Part shown: one piece after another, positions 8,672 to 16,436 of the stretch
How positions within the stretch are numbered: the first letter of the stretch is position 1
Layout of the letters: every line of letters starts with the position of its first letter
Program-made: the position numbers and the translations under genes
DNA from: CAIZGX01 sp964430305
GTDB lineage: Bacteria; Bacteroidota; Bacteroidia; Flavobacteriales_D; Sanyastnellaceae
Reading direction: 5' to 3'
Assembly: GCA_964430305.1 (NCBI GenBank)
Contig: CAYSEX010000031.1
Coordinates: 1 to 27,374 of the forward strand
Length of the DNA stretch: 27,374 bases
The notes under the pieces: generated by a model
The model's input: only the letters and a program-made list of their open reading frames with translations
Database searches by the model: none
What the model was told of the DNA's origin: nothing

Positions 8672-11056
8672 TGTTACATTTCTCCCAGGAGCTGAAATGT
8701 TCGAGGCGAATACTCGGTAGTTTGCATCTAAAACATTTTCAATGCCAAGTATGAGTTGTATATTTTCGTGAAATTGATAACTAGCTCGTGCATTCAAAGT
8801 ATACCATGCAGGCATTCCATTCGCAGTGGCATACGCTTCATTGTCTTCTGCATTTAATCTGTAATCTTCCAATCGCTTCCAACCGTTGTATAGAACATAA
8901 AACTCACCGCGGAATTTTTGTTGTTGGTAGGTGAACCCCGTTCTTCCGTATACAGGAGGAATGTGATCCAAGGGTGTGTCTCCATTATCTGTCTTAATTC
9001 TTCCATAAGTATAGACTACAGATGATTGCATGCTGAAGTGATCATTCACCTGTGAATTTAAACTAAGATTTCCTCCGTAAATATAGGCTTCGTCAGCATT
9101 GATGGTGGTGTAAACGGCACTCATAGCACCGTCATACATGATTGAATCTTGTCCGTTGTATTGGGTTTTTCCCGTAGTTAAAGCGTTGGTGTAATTCATA
9201 TAATAACCGTTCAAGGCAAGTGTAGTTTTTCCGTTGAATTTGCGTTCAATGGTTGCTTCTACATTACTTACTTTTTCAGGTTCCAATTCATTATTCGGAA
9301 CAATTAAGGTTCCTGAATTACTCTCGAAAACTTTCGCTAAATCATCAACGTTAGCTGCACGGAATCCGGTGCTAGCCAATGCTGTTATTCTCCAATTTTT
9401 GTTCGGAGTTAATACAAGCCCAACACTTCCGTTCAGATTTCCGTTCGATTGATTCACATCGGAAAATGGGAACTTGAAAAAAGTGGTGTCGATAAATGAT
9501 GCATTCAAAGAAACTCTGGAATAACGCAGCCCGGCATTGATGGCAATTTCATTGTTCAATTTGTGAAGTGCAGTAACGTATGCGGCGGCTCCTGTCATGG
9601 AGGCTCCTCCGCTTGCATAGCGGGTGTCTAACGCACTTTGAGCACCGGTGTTGATGTCTTCAGAATAGGCAGTACTGGTTACATCGTTAAAGTAATATTC
9701 CACCCCATAATTGGTAGTAGTTTTTTCCCCTAGAGATTTCGAGAAGTCGGCATTTACAGAATAGACTTTCACATTCTCCAATCGGTTGTTTCGATTAACA
9801 TTATTCAACCTTCTGTCGTGACGTGTTTGATCAATGTTCTGCCAAGCGAGGGTAATTCTTCCCGTGTTATACAGTTTTGTTCCGTTTGAAAGATTGGCGT
9901 GATAAGCCACCATGGCTCTGGTTTGTGGGCCGTAATACCACTCAGCAAATCTTGGAATTCCGTTCGAAACTTGAGTTAATCGATCATATCTTGGAACATC
10001 ATTCGTAGTTGAATACTGAATGTTCAAAGTGTGAGTGAAGTTTCTATTTTGTTTGAATGAAATTTTCTCGAGAAAATCATATTGCTTGTAACCTGATCCT
10101 ACTTGAATATTTGGGTTAGGGTTTGTCATTACACTGTCTCTTCCGTTCACACGTTCAACGTACCAAGGACGTTGTCCGAAGTTCATGTAGCCTGGATTGC
10201 GAATATTTCCTTGTCGCAGGTCCCCGAAATTATTGAAGGTAAATGAAGTGAAAGAGGCAAAACGTTCGCTACTCGATTCCACGTTAATATGGGCCGCGCT
10301 CTGATTTGCACTGCTATAACGAAGCATTACTCCTGCGCGAAAAAGTTGATCGCCGGAGGTAAATCGAGGCGCCCGAGTATTAAAACTCATGACACCACCT
10401 AATGCATCTGATCCGTAAGCAACGGCACTTGGTCCATATGCAATTTCCACGCTTTCCATGGCCATAGGATCTAAACTTAATATATCTTGAAGGTGACCAC
10501 CGCGGTAGATTGCGTTGTTCATGCGCACTCCGTCTACAACATAGAGAACCTTGTTCGATTCGAATCCCCGAAGAATGGGTGACCCTCCACCCAATTGACT
10601 TTTTTGAACGAGAGCCGTGCTTGTTTGCGAAAGTAAGTCTGCCGCATTCGCTGGATTTATGAATTGAATGTCTTTACGTTGAATAGCACTTACGGGCTGC
10701 GCCAGATATTTTGTTGGATTTGAATTTCGCGTAGCAGAAATAACCATTTCAGATAAGGTGATGTTGGAGCCAACGAGATAAGCTACGAAGTCGTTTTTCA
10801 ATTCTTCAGTTGAAACTGAAAGAACTTCATATCCGTTGGCAGATATAAGAACAGTTCCTATAGGAATACTTCCTTGAAAAATTCCTTCGTTGTTGGTTGT
10901 TCCAATTTGCGTAGGAAGTTCTATGTTGTTTTTTGATATGTAAATCGAAGCACCAGAGATAACTTCGAGTGTGGTTAAATCTTTAACCGTTATGGTTTGT
11001 GTCCATGAAATGACACTGAACAACGCCAAAAGCGTTGTAATAAAAATACGTTTCAT
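8648..11056 (-). CDS. TonB-dependent outer-membrane receptor
   Basis: The 802-residue product is an outer-membrane beta-barrel transporter energised by TonB. A signal peptide (about 1-19) is followed by a carboxypeptidase-regulatory-like domain (about 21-97), a TonB-box-like stretch (LSEMVISATR), and the plug with LRGFESNKVLYVVDGVRMNN. The barrel ends in an aromatic residue (LTLRGNF), as expected for outer-membrane barrels. Near residues 565-600 FRAANVDDLAKVFE and PNNELEPEKV stand where haem/haemoglobin receptors have FRAP and NPNL boxes, but Pro is replaced by Ala and NPNL is changed, so haem as substrate is only a possibility. It is the last gene of a minus-strand unit, 16 bases after the membrane-anchored unknown protein. 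The 3' end overlaps the convergent kinase gene by 24 bases. Confidence 0.93.
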   Translation of the reverse strand: MKRIFITTLLALFSVISWTQTITVKDLTTLEVISGASIYISKNNIELPTQIGTTNNEGIFQGSIPIGTVLISANGYEVLSVSTEELKNDFVAYLVGSNITLSEMVISATRNSNPTKYLAQPVSAIQRKDIQFINPANAADLLSQTSTALVQKSQLGGGSPILRGFESNKVLYVVDGVRMNNAIYRGGHLQDILSLDPMAMESVEIAYGPSAVAYGSDALGGVMSFNTRAPRFTSGDQLFRAGVMLRYSSANQSAAHINVESSSERFASFTSFTFNNFGDLRQGNIRNPGYMNFGQRPWYVERVNGRDSVMTNPNPNIQVGSGYKQYDFLEKISFKQNRNFTHTLNIQYSTTNDVPRYDRLTQVSNGIPRFAEWYYGPQTRAMVAYHANLSNGTKLYNTGRITLAWQNIDQTRHDRRLNNVNRNNRLENVKVYSVNADFSKSLGEKTTTNYGVEYYFNDVTSTAYSEDINTGAQSALDTRYASGGASMTGAAAYVTALHKLNNEIAINAGLRYSRVSLNASFIDTTFFKFPFSDVNQSNGNLNGSVGLVLTPNKNWRITALASTGFRAANVDDLAKVFESNSGTLIVPNNELEPEKVSNVEATIERKFNGKTTLALNGYYMNYTNALTTGKTQYNGQDSIMYDGAMSAVYTTINADEAYIYGGNLSLNSQVNDHFSMQSSVVYTYGRIKTDNGDTPLDHIPPVYGRTGFTYQQQKFRGEFYVLYNGWKRLEDYRLNAEDNEAYATANGMPAWYTLNARASYQFHENIQLILGIENVLDANYRVFASNISAPGRNVTLTLRGNF

Positions 11057-11072
11057 TTATTAAAATTGAGAG

Positions 11073-11660
11073 TTAATACGTGATTCGTTCAAATTCAGAG
11101 TGAATTTGAAATTTTATGAATTCGTATACACTTGGCGGTTGTTCGCGCACTCTCAACTCTGCCGAATCGGGAAGATGAAAATGAATAGTTAGAAAATGAG
11201 TGTAATGCGGAAATTGAATTGGACTAGAAAAATGCTCAATGTGGTTACAAATAAACCAAGCTATGGTTTTGGTTATGAAGTTGAATTGATTGGATTGTGA
11301 ATTGCTTTTACTCGAATGATTGACTAATTCTTTAACCAGAGTCTTCAGGTGGTTTTCTTTCTTATCATGAACAGCCTTAACCGTATAACTTCCATCGCTA
11401 TTTTTTTCAGTACTCACAACATCATACATATTTCCATTAAAAATGAACTCCCATGGCTCAGGCCATTCCAATGAGTTGAAGTCATTGGCAGATAGGTGCA
11501 TTTCAGTGATGAGTTCTGGAGAAACATGAGCCATGACAAGTGACTTCATTTCTTTTTTGACTGTCCAAATTTGGTGTCGTAAAAGCCAATACGCAATGCC
11601 ACCCTGAAGGCTAAACAGAGCCACGAGGACTATGAGGAATAAGCGTTTTGAAAAGGGCAT
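11073..11660 (-). CDS. Membrane-anchored protein of unknown function, co-transcribed with the TonB receptor
   Basis: The 195-residue product has one N-terminal membrane segment (about residues 6-26) and no clear signal cleavage site, so it should be anchored in the inner membrane with its main part in the periplasm. Residues 60-110 form the most family-like part: W-E-F-I-F-N-G-N-M-Y-D-V-V at 70-82, then an alternating strand pattern ending VKAVHDKKENHLKTL. From memory, small anchored proteins with a G-x-M-Y-D-V core occur beside TonB receptors in other Bacteroidota, but I cannot run the search. The C-terminal half is rich in His, Phe and Ser (for example NHIEHFSSP, HYTHFLTIHFH), which could bind metal; that is inference. 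It starts 13 bases after rlpA and ends 16 bases before the receptor gene, so all three are probably one operon. Confidence 0.75.
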   Translation of the reverse strand: MPFSKRLFLIVLVALFSLQGGIAYWLLRHQIWTVKKEMKSLVMAHVSPELITEMHLSANDFNSLEWPEPWEFIFNGNMYDVVSTEKNSDGSYTVKAVHDKKENHLKTLVKELVNHSSKSNSQSNQFNFITKTIAWFICNHIEHFSSPIQFPHYTHFLTIHFHLPDSAELRVREQPPSVYEFIKFQIHSEFERITY

Positions 11661-11673
11661 GTCGCGAATATAA

Positions 11674-12087
11674 TCACCTTTTTTTTCTTGTTTCTATGGC
11701 CGATTTGAATTTTGCAGGAACTACGATCTCTTCCACCACTTCAAACTGAACTTTTGCTACTCCGGCTTGAATCATGTTCAGTTGCCTCGCAGCCTCTTGC
11801 GTTAAATCAATGCAACGCTTTGAACTTTGAGGCAATCGGTCATTGATTCGAACAAAGCAAATACTGTCATTTTTGGTATTGGTCAATTTAACCCAAGTTC
11901 CGAATGGTAGATTTTTATGTGCGGCCGTGAATTTATTGTTCCGAAAGACCTCGCCGTTTGAAGTTCCTCTTCCTTCAAACTTGGAATGATAATACGAAGC
12001 TGAGCAATACTCATTTTGTCCTTTAATGCTGCTCAATATGAAATAGAAAACTAAGCAAGCAAGGAGTTGAAATGATGATAATTTCAT
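11674..12087 (-). CDS. rlpA: RlpA-like septal-ring lytic transglycosylase (double-psi beta barrel)
   Basis: The 137-residue product has a signal peptide (to about residue 23) and a single double-psi beta-barrel domain. RlpA enzymes cleave peptidoglycan glycan strands, in known cases those stripped of stem peptides. The conserved acidic/His set is present: Glu46 in SNGEVF, His57 in TAAHKNLPFGT and Asp83 in INDR, with the spacing normal for the family. IDLTQEAARQL matches the following conserved helix. There is no C-terminal SPOR domain, which RlpA of Gram-negative model organisms uses to reach the septum, so this is a short form. It is the first gene of the minus-strand unit that ends with the TonB receptor. 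A run of A's lies directly before the ATG on the coding strand. Confidence 0.88.
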   Translation of the reverse strand: MKLSSFQLLACLVFYFILSSIKGQNEYCSASYYHSKFEGRGTSNGEVFRNNKFTAAHKNLPFGTWVKLTNTKNDSICFVRINDRLPQSSKRCIDLTQEAARQLNMIQAGVAKVQFEVVEEIVVPAKFKSAIETRKKR

Positions 12088-12162
12088 TTTTTTTTTTGGT
12101 TGAATATACGAGATTTAAAATTATTGAATATCTTTAATACGATTTAACCGCTACCTATTCCT
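12088..12162. promoter_or_regulatory. Divergent promoter region between rlpA and the PKD gene
   Basis: These 75 bases separate two divergent starts and must hold promoters for both units. The most AT-rich part is 12105-12140. TATCTTTA at 12129-12136 on the plus strand is one mismatch from the Bacteroidota -7 consensus TAnnTTTG, and its distance to ATG 12163 is plausible, but no convincing -33 element goes with it. On the minus strand an A-tract of about ten bases abuts the rlpA start. Confidence 0.4.
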
Positions 12163-13680
12163 ATGACTAATAAGCACTTACTTGCTCTAGTAATGTTTTG
12201 TTCAGCCGCTATTGTGCATGGACAAAATTTTGTAATCAATGGAGCCTTGTTTTTTGCTGGACCAACTTCTACGGCAATTTCAAATGGTGGCGTATGGGTG
12301 AACAGTGGTTCCAATGTAAATCTTAACGGGGATTTTACAATTACGAAAAACTCCAATTTAACAGAGCCGGGTAACTTGAGAATATCTGCGGGTGCGGATG
12401 TGATTCATTACGGTAATCTTGGCATTGAGCAAGATTTGTTGTGTGATGGAAATTTCATTAATACGCAGAGCACAGTTGAAATGTTTGGAAATTCCAATCA
12501 AATGATTAGTTCGAATACACTTCCGGTCATAGACTTTCATAATTTAAATCTTACCGGATCTGGTTTGAGTAGGCAAAAAGAAATGGTCAATGTTGACATA
12601 CGAATAGACGATACAGGAGTTCTCTCGCTCAACGATCGAATTTTAAATGGTCATGGTCAGGACATTGAAATCATGAATAACAGCGCTTTGGCTATAACAA
12701 ATTCAGATTTAGGTTCTGGATTCGGATTCATTGCAAATGATAATGGTGGGTATTTGAGATGGAATAGTCAAATTGGAAATACGCATTATTCTCCACTTGG
12801 TTCTGTTAACCCAACTGAATTGTACAGGCCAATACAGTACACACCTTCAGGAAATGATTTTTTCATAATGAGATTAGATCAACATGATGCTACCATAGAT
12901 GGTTTCCCGTTAGCGGATCATAGTCATGAAATTTGTCAGGCAAATACCATATTTTATCATCATTTTAAGAGTGAAGCCGGTACATCTGCCAATTTTAATG
13001 TGGCTTTTCTTTCAGGTACAGATGGCAATTGGACAGGGATAGCAGAATACGTTACTCAATGGGAACCAACTGGATCTAATTCTAGTTCAAATAGCAATGG
13101 TTTCGATTGGGTTGGCGTGAATAGTAATGCATACATTCTGAATGAAGAGGCCTTTATTTTGACTAATCCTGGACCAGTTGCAAACTTCACGTATGCATCT
13201 CAGGATTTATTTTTTAATCAAGTTCAGTTCACAGATAATTCTATTGGAGCATCACAATGGGATTGGGATTTTAATGATGGAACAAGTTCTAACGATGTAA
13301 ATCCATTTCATGTGTTTAGCGAAGGTGATTTCGGAGTGGTATTAACTGTAACGAATAATTTCGGGTGTACAGATACGGCAACAGCATTTATTCACGCCGG
13401 TGGAACATTATTGGTTCCGAATATTTTTTCTCCAGACTTGGATGGTATAAACGATTTTTTTGAAGTTATAGTTCCCAATGTTGAGGAGTACCATCTGTTG
13501 GTATTTAATCGTTGGGGAAATGTATTGTTTGAATCGAATGCCCCCTCGATTCAATGGAATGGCGAATTTGAAGGGGCTCCTTGCACCGAGGGAACCTACT
13601 TTTCTATTTTATCGATTAAACAAGGAAATTATCAAGAACAATTGGAAGGAACAATTCAGTTAGTTCGAAAACAACAATAA
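12163..13680 (+). CDS. Secreted PKD-domain protein with type B T9SS / gliding-motility C-terminal domain
   Basis: The 505-residue product begins with a signal peptide (cleavage after about IVHGQ). Residues about 25-330 are low in charge and rich in Asn, Ser and Gly with repeating short strands, as in beta-helical or beta-sandwich surface proteins; I cannot name this part. A PKD domain occupies about 336-412, marked by WDWDFNDGTSSNDVNPFHVF and VVLTVTNNFGCTDT. The last 88 residues are the gliding-motility-associated C-terminal domain (CHU_C, type B sorting tail): VPNIFSPDLDGINDFF, VFNRWGNVLFES, WNGEFEG and EGTYFSIL. Type B tails direct export by the T9SS and, in studied cases such as the SprB adhesin, differ from type A tails in depending on a PorP/SprF-like partner. 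No sprF-like gene is adjacent. The collagen-like gene starts one base after its stop, so the two are surely co-transcribed. Confidence 0.92.
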   Translation: MTNKHLLALVMFCSAAIVHGQNFVINGALFFAGPTSTAISNGGVWVNSGSNVNLNGDFTITKNSNLTEPGNLRISAGADVIHYGNLGIEQDLLCDGNFINTQSTVEMFGNSNQMISSNTLPVIDFHNLNLTGSGLSRQKEMVNVDIRIDDTGVLSLNDRILNGHGQDIEIMNNSALAITNSDLGSGFGFIANDNGGYLRWNSQIGNTHYSPLGSVNPTELYRPIQYTPSGNDFFIMRLDQHDATIDGFPLADHSHEICQANTIFYHHFKSEAGTSANFNVAFLSGTDGNWTGIAEYVTQWEPTGSNSSSNSNGFDWVGVNSNAYILNEEAFILTNPGPVANFTYASQDLFFNQVQFTDNSIGASQWDWDFNDGTSSNDVNPFHVFSEGDFGVVLTVTNNFGCTDTATAFIHAGGTLLVPNIFSPDLDGINDFFEVIVPNVEEYHLLVFNRWGNVLFESNAPSIQWNGEFEGAPCTEGTYFSILSIKQGNYQEQLEGTIQLVRKQQ

Positions 13681-13681
13681 G

Positions 13682-15819
13682 ATGAAAAAACACACATTCG
13701 TTTTACTTGCAATCGTTGCTTTGGCGGTTTCAGCCAATGCACAGAACAATTTTGGTATGGGTACCAATACGCCTGACGCAAGTGCTATTTTGGACATGCA
13801 ATCAAATACGCAAGGGGTCTTAGTTCCTCGACTTACGAGTGCTCAAAGAAATGCTATTGTTGCACCAGCCAATGGACTTTTGGTTTTTGATACTGATGCC
13901 AGTTGTTTCTATTTTTTCGCAGCTGGTGTTTGGACGAACTTATGCAATTCAACTGCCGGTCCACAGGGGCCAGCTGGTCCACAGGGTCCTGCTGGTGTTG
14001 CAGGTCCTACGGGTGCCCAAGGTCCTGCCGGCCCACAGGGGGTTCCTGGTGCACAAGGTCCTGCTGGTGCAAACGGATTGGACGGTGCTCCTGGAGTTCA
14101 AGGTCCGCAGGGTAATCCAGGTCCACAAGGAAGTGCTGGAGTAGACGGAACAGGTATTGTTTCCACTGTTGACAACGGTGATGGAACCTTTACCTTGAAT
14201 TATTCGGATGGGACATCATTTACCACAATTGATTTAACAGGGCCACAAGGAGCAGCGGGTGCAAATGGACAAGATGGTGCTCCTGGAATTCAAGGTCCGC
14301 AAGGCCTAGCAGGTCAACAAGGAAGTGCTGGTATAGACGGAACAGGTATTGTTTCCACTGTTGACAACGGTGATGGAACCTTTACCTTGAATTATTCGGA
14401 TGGGACATCATTTACCACAATTGATTTAACAGGGCCACAAGGAGCAGCGGGTGCAAATGGACAAGACGGTGCTCCTGGAATTCAAGGTCCCCAAGGCCCA
14501 ATCGGATTAACGGGAGATACTGGAGCAACTGGTCCAGCCGGACCTCAAGGTCCAATCGGATTAACAGGAGCTACAGGAGCAACTGGTCCAGCCGGACCTC
14601 AAGGTCCAATCGGATTAACNNNNNNNNNNNNNNNNNNNNNNNNNNNNNNNNNNNNNNNNNNNNNNNNNNNNNNNNNNNNNNNNNNNNNNNNNNNNNNNNN
14701 NNNNNNNNNNNNNNNNNNNCAGGAGCTACAGGAGCAACTGGTCCAGCCGGACCTCAAGGTCCAATCGGATTAACAGGAGCTACAGGAGCAACTGGTCCAG
14801 CCGGACCTCAAGGTCCAATCGGATTAACGGGAGATACAGGAGCAACTGGTCCAGCCGGCCCAGCCGGCCCCCAAGGCCCAATCGGATTAACGGGAGCAAC
14901 TGGTCCAGCGGGCCCAACCTGGTCTATTAATTCACTAACATACAATGCTAATGGAACTTTATCCATTGCAACATCTCAACCGTCAACCATTTCAACTGCA
15001 GGTTCTGCATGGTTGGTTGGTGGAAATACACTTGCAAATACCGGTAATCTTGGAACCGTATCGAACAATCACGTAGATTTAATGTCAAATAACATTGTTC
15101 GTGGCCGATTATCGAATCTAGGAGAATTTTTTATTGGAACTACAAACACCACGTTAGCAGGTGATTTGTTAAATGGCGTTAGCAATGCTACATTTCCTTG
15201 GGCAATAAACGGATATTCGTCTTTCAATGGAAGTGGCACTTATGGTGCAATTCAAGCAAATACAAATACACAATTTGCTGGTGTGCAAGGAGAGTCCGAT
15301 GCAACAAATGGAACTGCTCCTGGGGTTCGAGGTACAACTTATAAATTGTCTTTAAACGGAGTGAATGGCACTAGAGGTGGAGTAGGAGCAAATTCGGGTT
15401 GGGGTGGATTATTTCAGAATGATTTAGGATACACTGGAATTTTTGCGGCAGTATCAGACGGAAGAGTGAAGAAAAATATTCAAACCATTCATGATCCAAT
15501 TCAACTGGTAAAACAATTAAGAGGGGTTACTTATGAGCACAGATTAGACGAGGAAAAATATTCTGATTTGGGATTGAAAGCGGGTTTGAATTACGGATTT
15601 ATTTCTCAAAAAGGTGAACAGATAATGCCATCGCTAGTAGTTGAAAAAAATGTGCCTCATATTAATAGCACTCAGCGTTTAAGCACCGAATCAAAAGAGG
15701 CCGAAACGTTGAAGGCTGTCAGTTACATTGAAATGGTTCCTATTCTGCTTGAGGCGATAAAAGTCCAACAGGAACAAATTGAAAAAATGCAAAAGGAGAT
15801 TGATGCATTGAAGAAATAA
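13682..15819 (+). CDS. Collagen-like secreted protein with C-terminal S74 intramolecular-chaperone (tail-fibre) domain; interrupted by an assembly gap
   Basis: A signal peptide (MKKHTFVLLAIVALAVSANAQ) is followed by the tail-fibre-like head common in Bacteroidota (GMGTNTPDASAILDMQS, VPRLTSAQRNAI, GLLVFDTD). From 13957 to about 14916 come collagen-type Gly-X-Y repeats, broken twice by a globular insert beginning GIVSTVDNGDGTFTLNYSDG. After the repeats is a unique region, then a Peptidase_S74/endosialidase-chaperone domain starting at SDGRVKKNIQ. A Ser (codon at 15454) and a Lys five residues later stand where phage tail proteins carry the self-cleavage dyad. The end is a coiled coil. The domain should trimerise the collagen stalk and may then cut itself off. 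The 100-N gap shifts the frame, but repeat arithmetic restores it, so I call one gene, not two. There is no T9SS tail. Location is inferred to be surface or extracellular. Confidence 0.88.
14144..14498 (+). repeat. 192-base tandem duplication inside the collagen-like gene
   Basis: The block starting GACGGAACAGG at 14144 recurs at 14336. The second copy matches the first over 163 bases (to 14498) with only two differences. The period of 192 bases is 64 codons, so the frame is kept. Each copy encodes one globular insert plus a short Gly-X-Y run. Such near-identity implies a recent duplication or continuing gene conversion. Confidence 0.95.
14513..14892 (+). repeat. 54-base tandem collagen repeats flanking an assembly gap
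   Basis: Units of 18 codons (GATGATGPAGPQGPIGLT with small variants) begin at 14513 and 14567, and, beyond the gap, at 14722, 14776 and 14830. The last unit carries a nine-base insertion (an extra P-A-G triplet). Neighbouring units are almost identical at base level, which explains why the assembly broke here. The real copy number is unknown. Confidence 0.95.
14620..14719. other. Assembly gap of 100 N in the collagen repeat
   Basis: Exactly 100 N are present, the usual placeholder for unknown length. The left contig stops at GGATTAAC and the right begins at C-AGGAGC, the same point of the 54-base unit with one shared base. The missing length is therefore expected to be 54n-1, which is 2 modulo 3 and restores the reading frame that the nominal 100 N breaks. 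Confidence 0.95.
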
Positions 15820-15823
15820 AAAA

Positions 15824-15849
15824 AAGCCTCTGAATTTCAGAGGCTTTTT
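15824..15849. terminator. Bidirectional terminator between the collagen-like gene and the convergent lipoprotein gene
   Basis: GCCTCTGA (15826-15833) pairs perfectly with TCAGAGGC (15837-15844) around a three-base loop. The stem is flanked by A's on the left and T's on the right, so either strand gives a GC-rich hairpin followed by a U tract. It begins four bases after the collagen gene stop and ends 17 bases before the end of the facing lipoprotein gene. Confidence 0.9.
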
Positions 15850-15865
15850 AACAATTGAATAAATC

Positions 15866-16297
15866 TTATTTTTCTGATAATTTATTTATCAATTCTTGAT
15901 ACGTATACTTTGAAGGATCACCTATTTCTAGTGCAGCTTTCTCATTCATTGTAACAACGCGAACATTGTAATCTAATGTAGGAGCAGTAGTAACATCTAG
16001 ACCAATGATTTCAAGATTGTATGAAAATCCATTGATCGAATGCCAAACACTTGGACATGGATTCCAATAACCGAATTCATCTTGCACGTAAACCAAAACA
16101 ATTCCTTTATCTATTACATTTTGAGTAATAATTGGACATGGATATTCAACGTATGTTCCACCAGCCCAATCAGCTGCAGCTGAAGTGAAGTTGTAAACGG
16201 TGAAGCTTCCATCATCACCTGCGGGTCCTTGAGGTCCTTCTTTAACACAAGCAGTGAAAACTGAAACAATTGCAGCTAAGAAAAATAATTTTTTCAT
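15866..16297 (-). CDS. Small lipoprotein with short collagen-like motif
   Basis: The 143-residue product has a lipoprotein signal: MKKLFFLAAIVSVFTAC, with the lipidated Cys at 17. This is followed directly by a short collagen-like run GPQGPAGDDG (21-30). The rest (FTVYNFTSAAADWAGGTYVEYPCP onwards) is a small, probably beta-rich domain with two internal cysteines and several aromatic residues. Proteins of this plan, with a lipid anchor, one to three Gly-X-Y triplets and a globular domain of about 100 residues, recur in Bacteroidota, but I know no assigned function. It faces the collagen-like S74 gene and shares its terminator, although it must have its own promoter in 16298-16436. A partnership between the two is possible only by association. 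Confidence 0.8.
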   Translation of the reverse strand: MKKLFFLAAIVSVFTACVKEGPQGPAGDDGSFTVYNFTSAAADWAGGTYVEYPCPIITQNVIDKGIVLVYVQDEFGYWNPCPSVWHSINGFSYNLEIIGLDVTTAPTLDYNVRVVTMNEKAALEIGDPSKYTYQELINKLSEK

Positions 16298-16436
16298 GGT
16301 AAATAAATTTTTGGTTTGTACGAATTAAGTTCAAAAGTTAAGTGTGAATAATAATTTTTTGAATGGTAATTCACATGGTTACGTTGAAAGTTTATTCTTA
16401 CCGAAATGAATTTCTTGACATTCAATTAACGTAAAC
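16298..16436. promoter_or_regulatory. Divergent promoter region between the lipoprotein gene and ppk1
   Basis: This 139-base AT-rich stretch separates two divergent starts. On the minus strand AACTTTTG (16332-16339 region) is one mismatch from TAnnTTTG, at a fair distance from the lipoprotein ATG. On the plus strand TTGACA occurs at 16415-16420 but has no matching -10 or -7 partner. No recognisable Pho-box-like direct repeat stands out by eye. Confidence 0.35.

Noticed and set aside
14620..14819. Two separate collagen genes with the second starting around 15013
   Set aside because: The frame change is produced by the nominal 100-N gap; the downstream frame is open from 14720, has no stop before 15817, and continues the same repeat.
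14513..14892. Regular direct repeats that might suggest a CRISPR array
   Set aside because: There are no unique spacers; the 54-base units are contiguous, in frame and encode Gly-X-Y triplets.
13682..16297. Prophage remnant suggested by the tail-fibre S74 domain
   Set aside because: No capsid, terminase, integrase or attachment-site sequence nearby; S74 collagen-like proteins are common as cellular genes in Bacteroidota.
16415..16420. TTGACA as a sigma-70 type -35 box for ppk1
   Set aside because: No -10 or Bacteroidota -7 partner lies at proper spacing, and Bacteroidota do not use the standard -35 sequence.
16379..16434. Inverted repeat TTACGTT / AACGTAA upstream of ppk1 as an operator
   Set aside because: Seven bases with 42 between them are expected by chance in an intergenic region of this length and composition.
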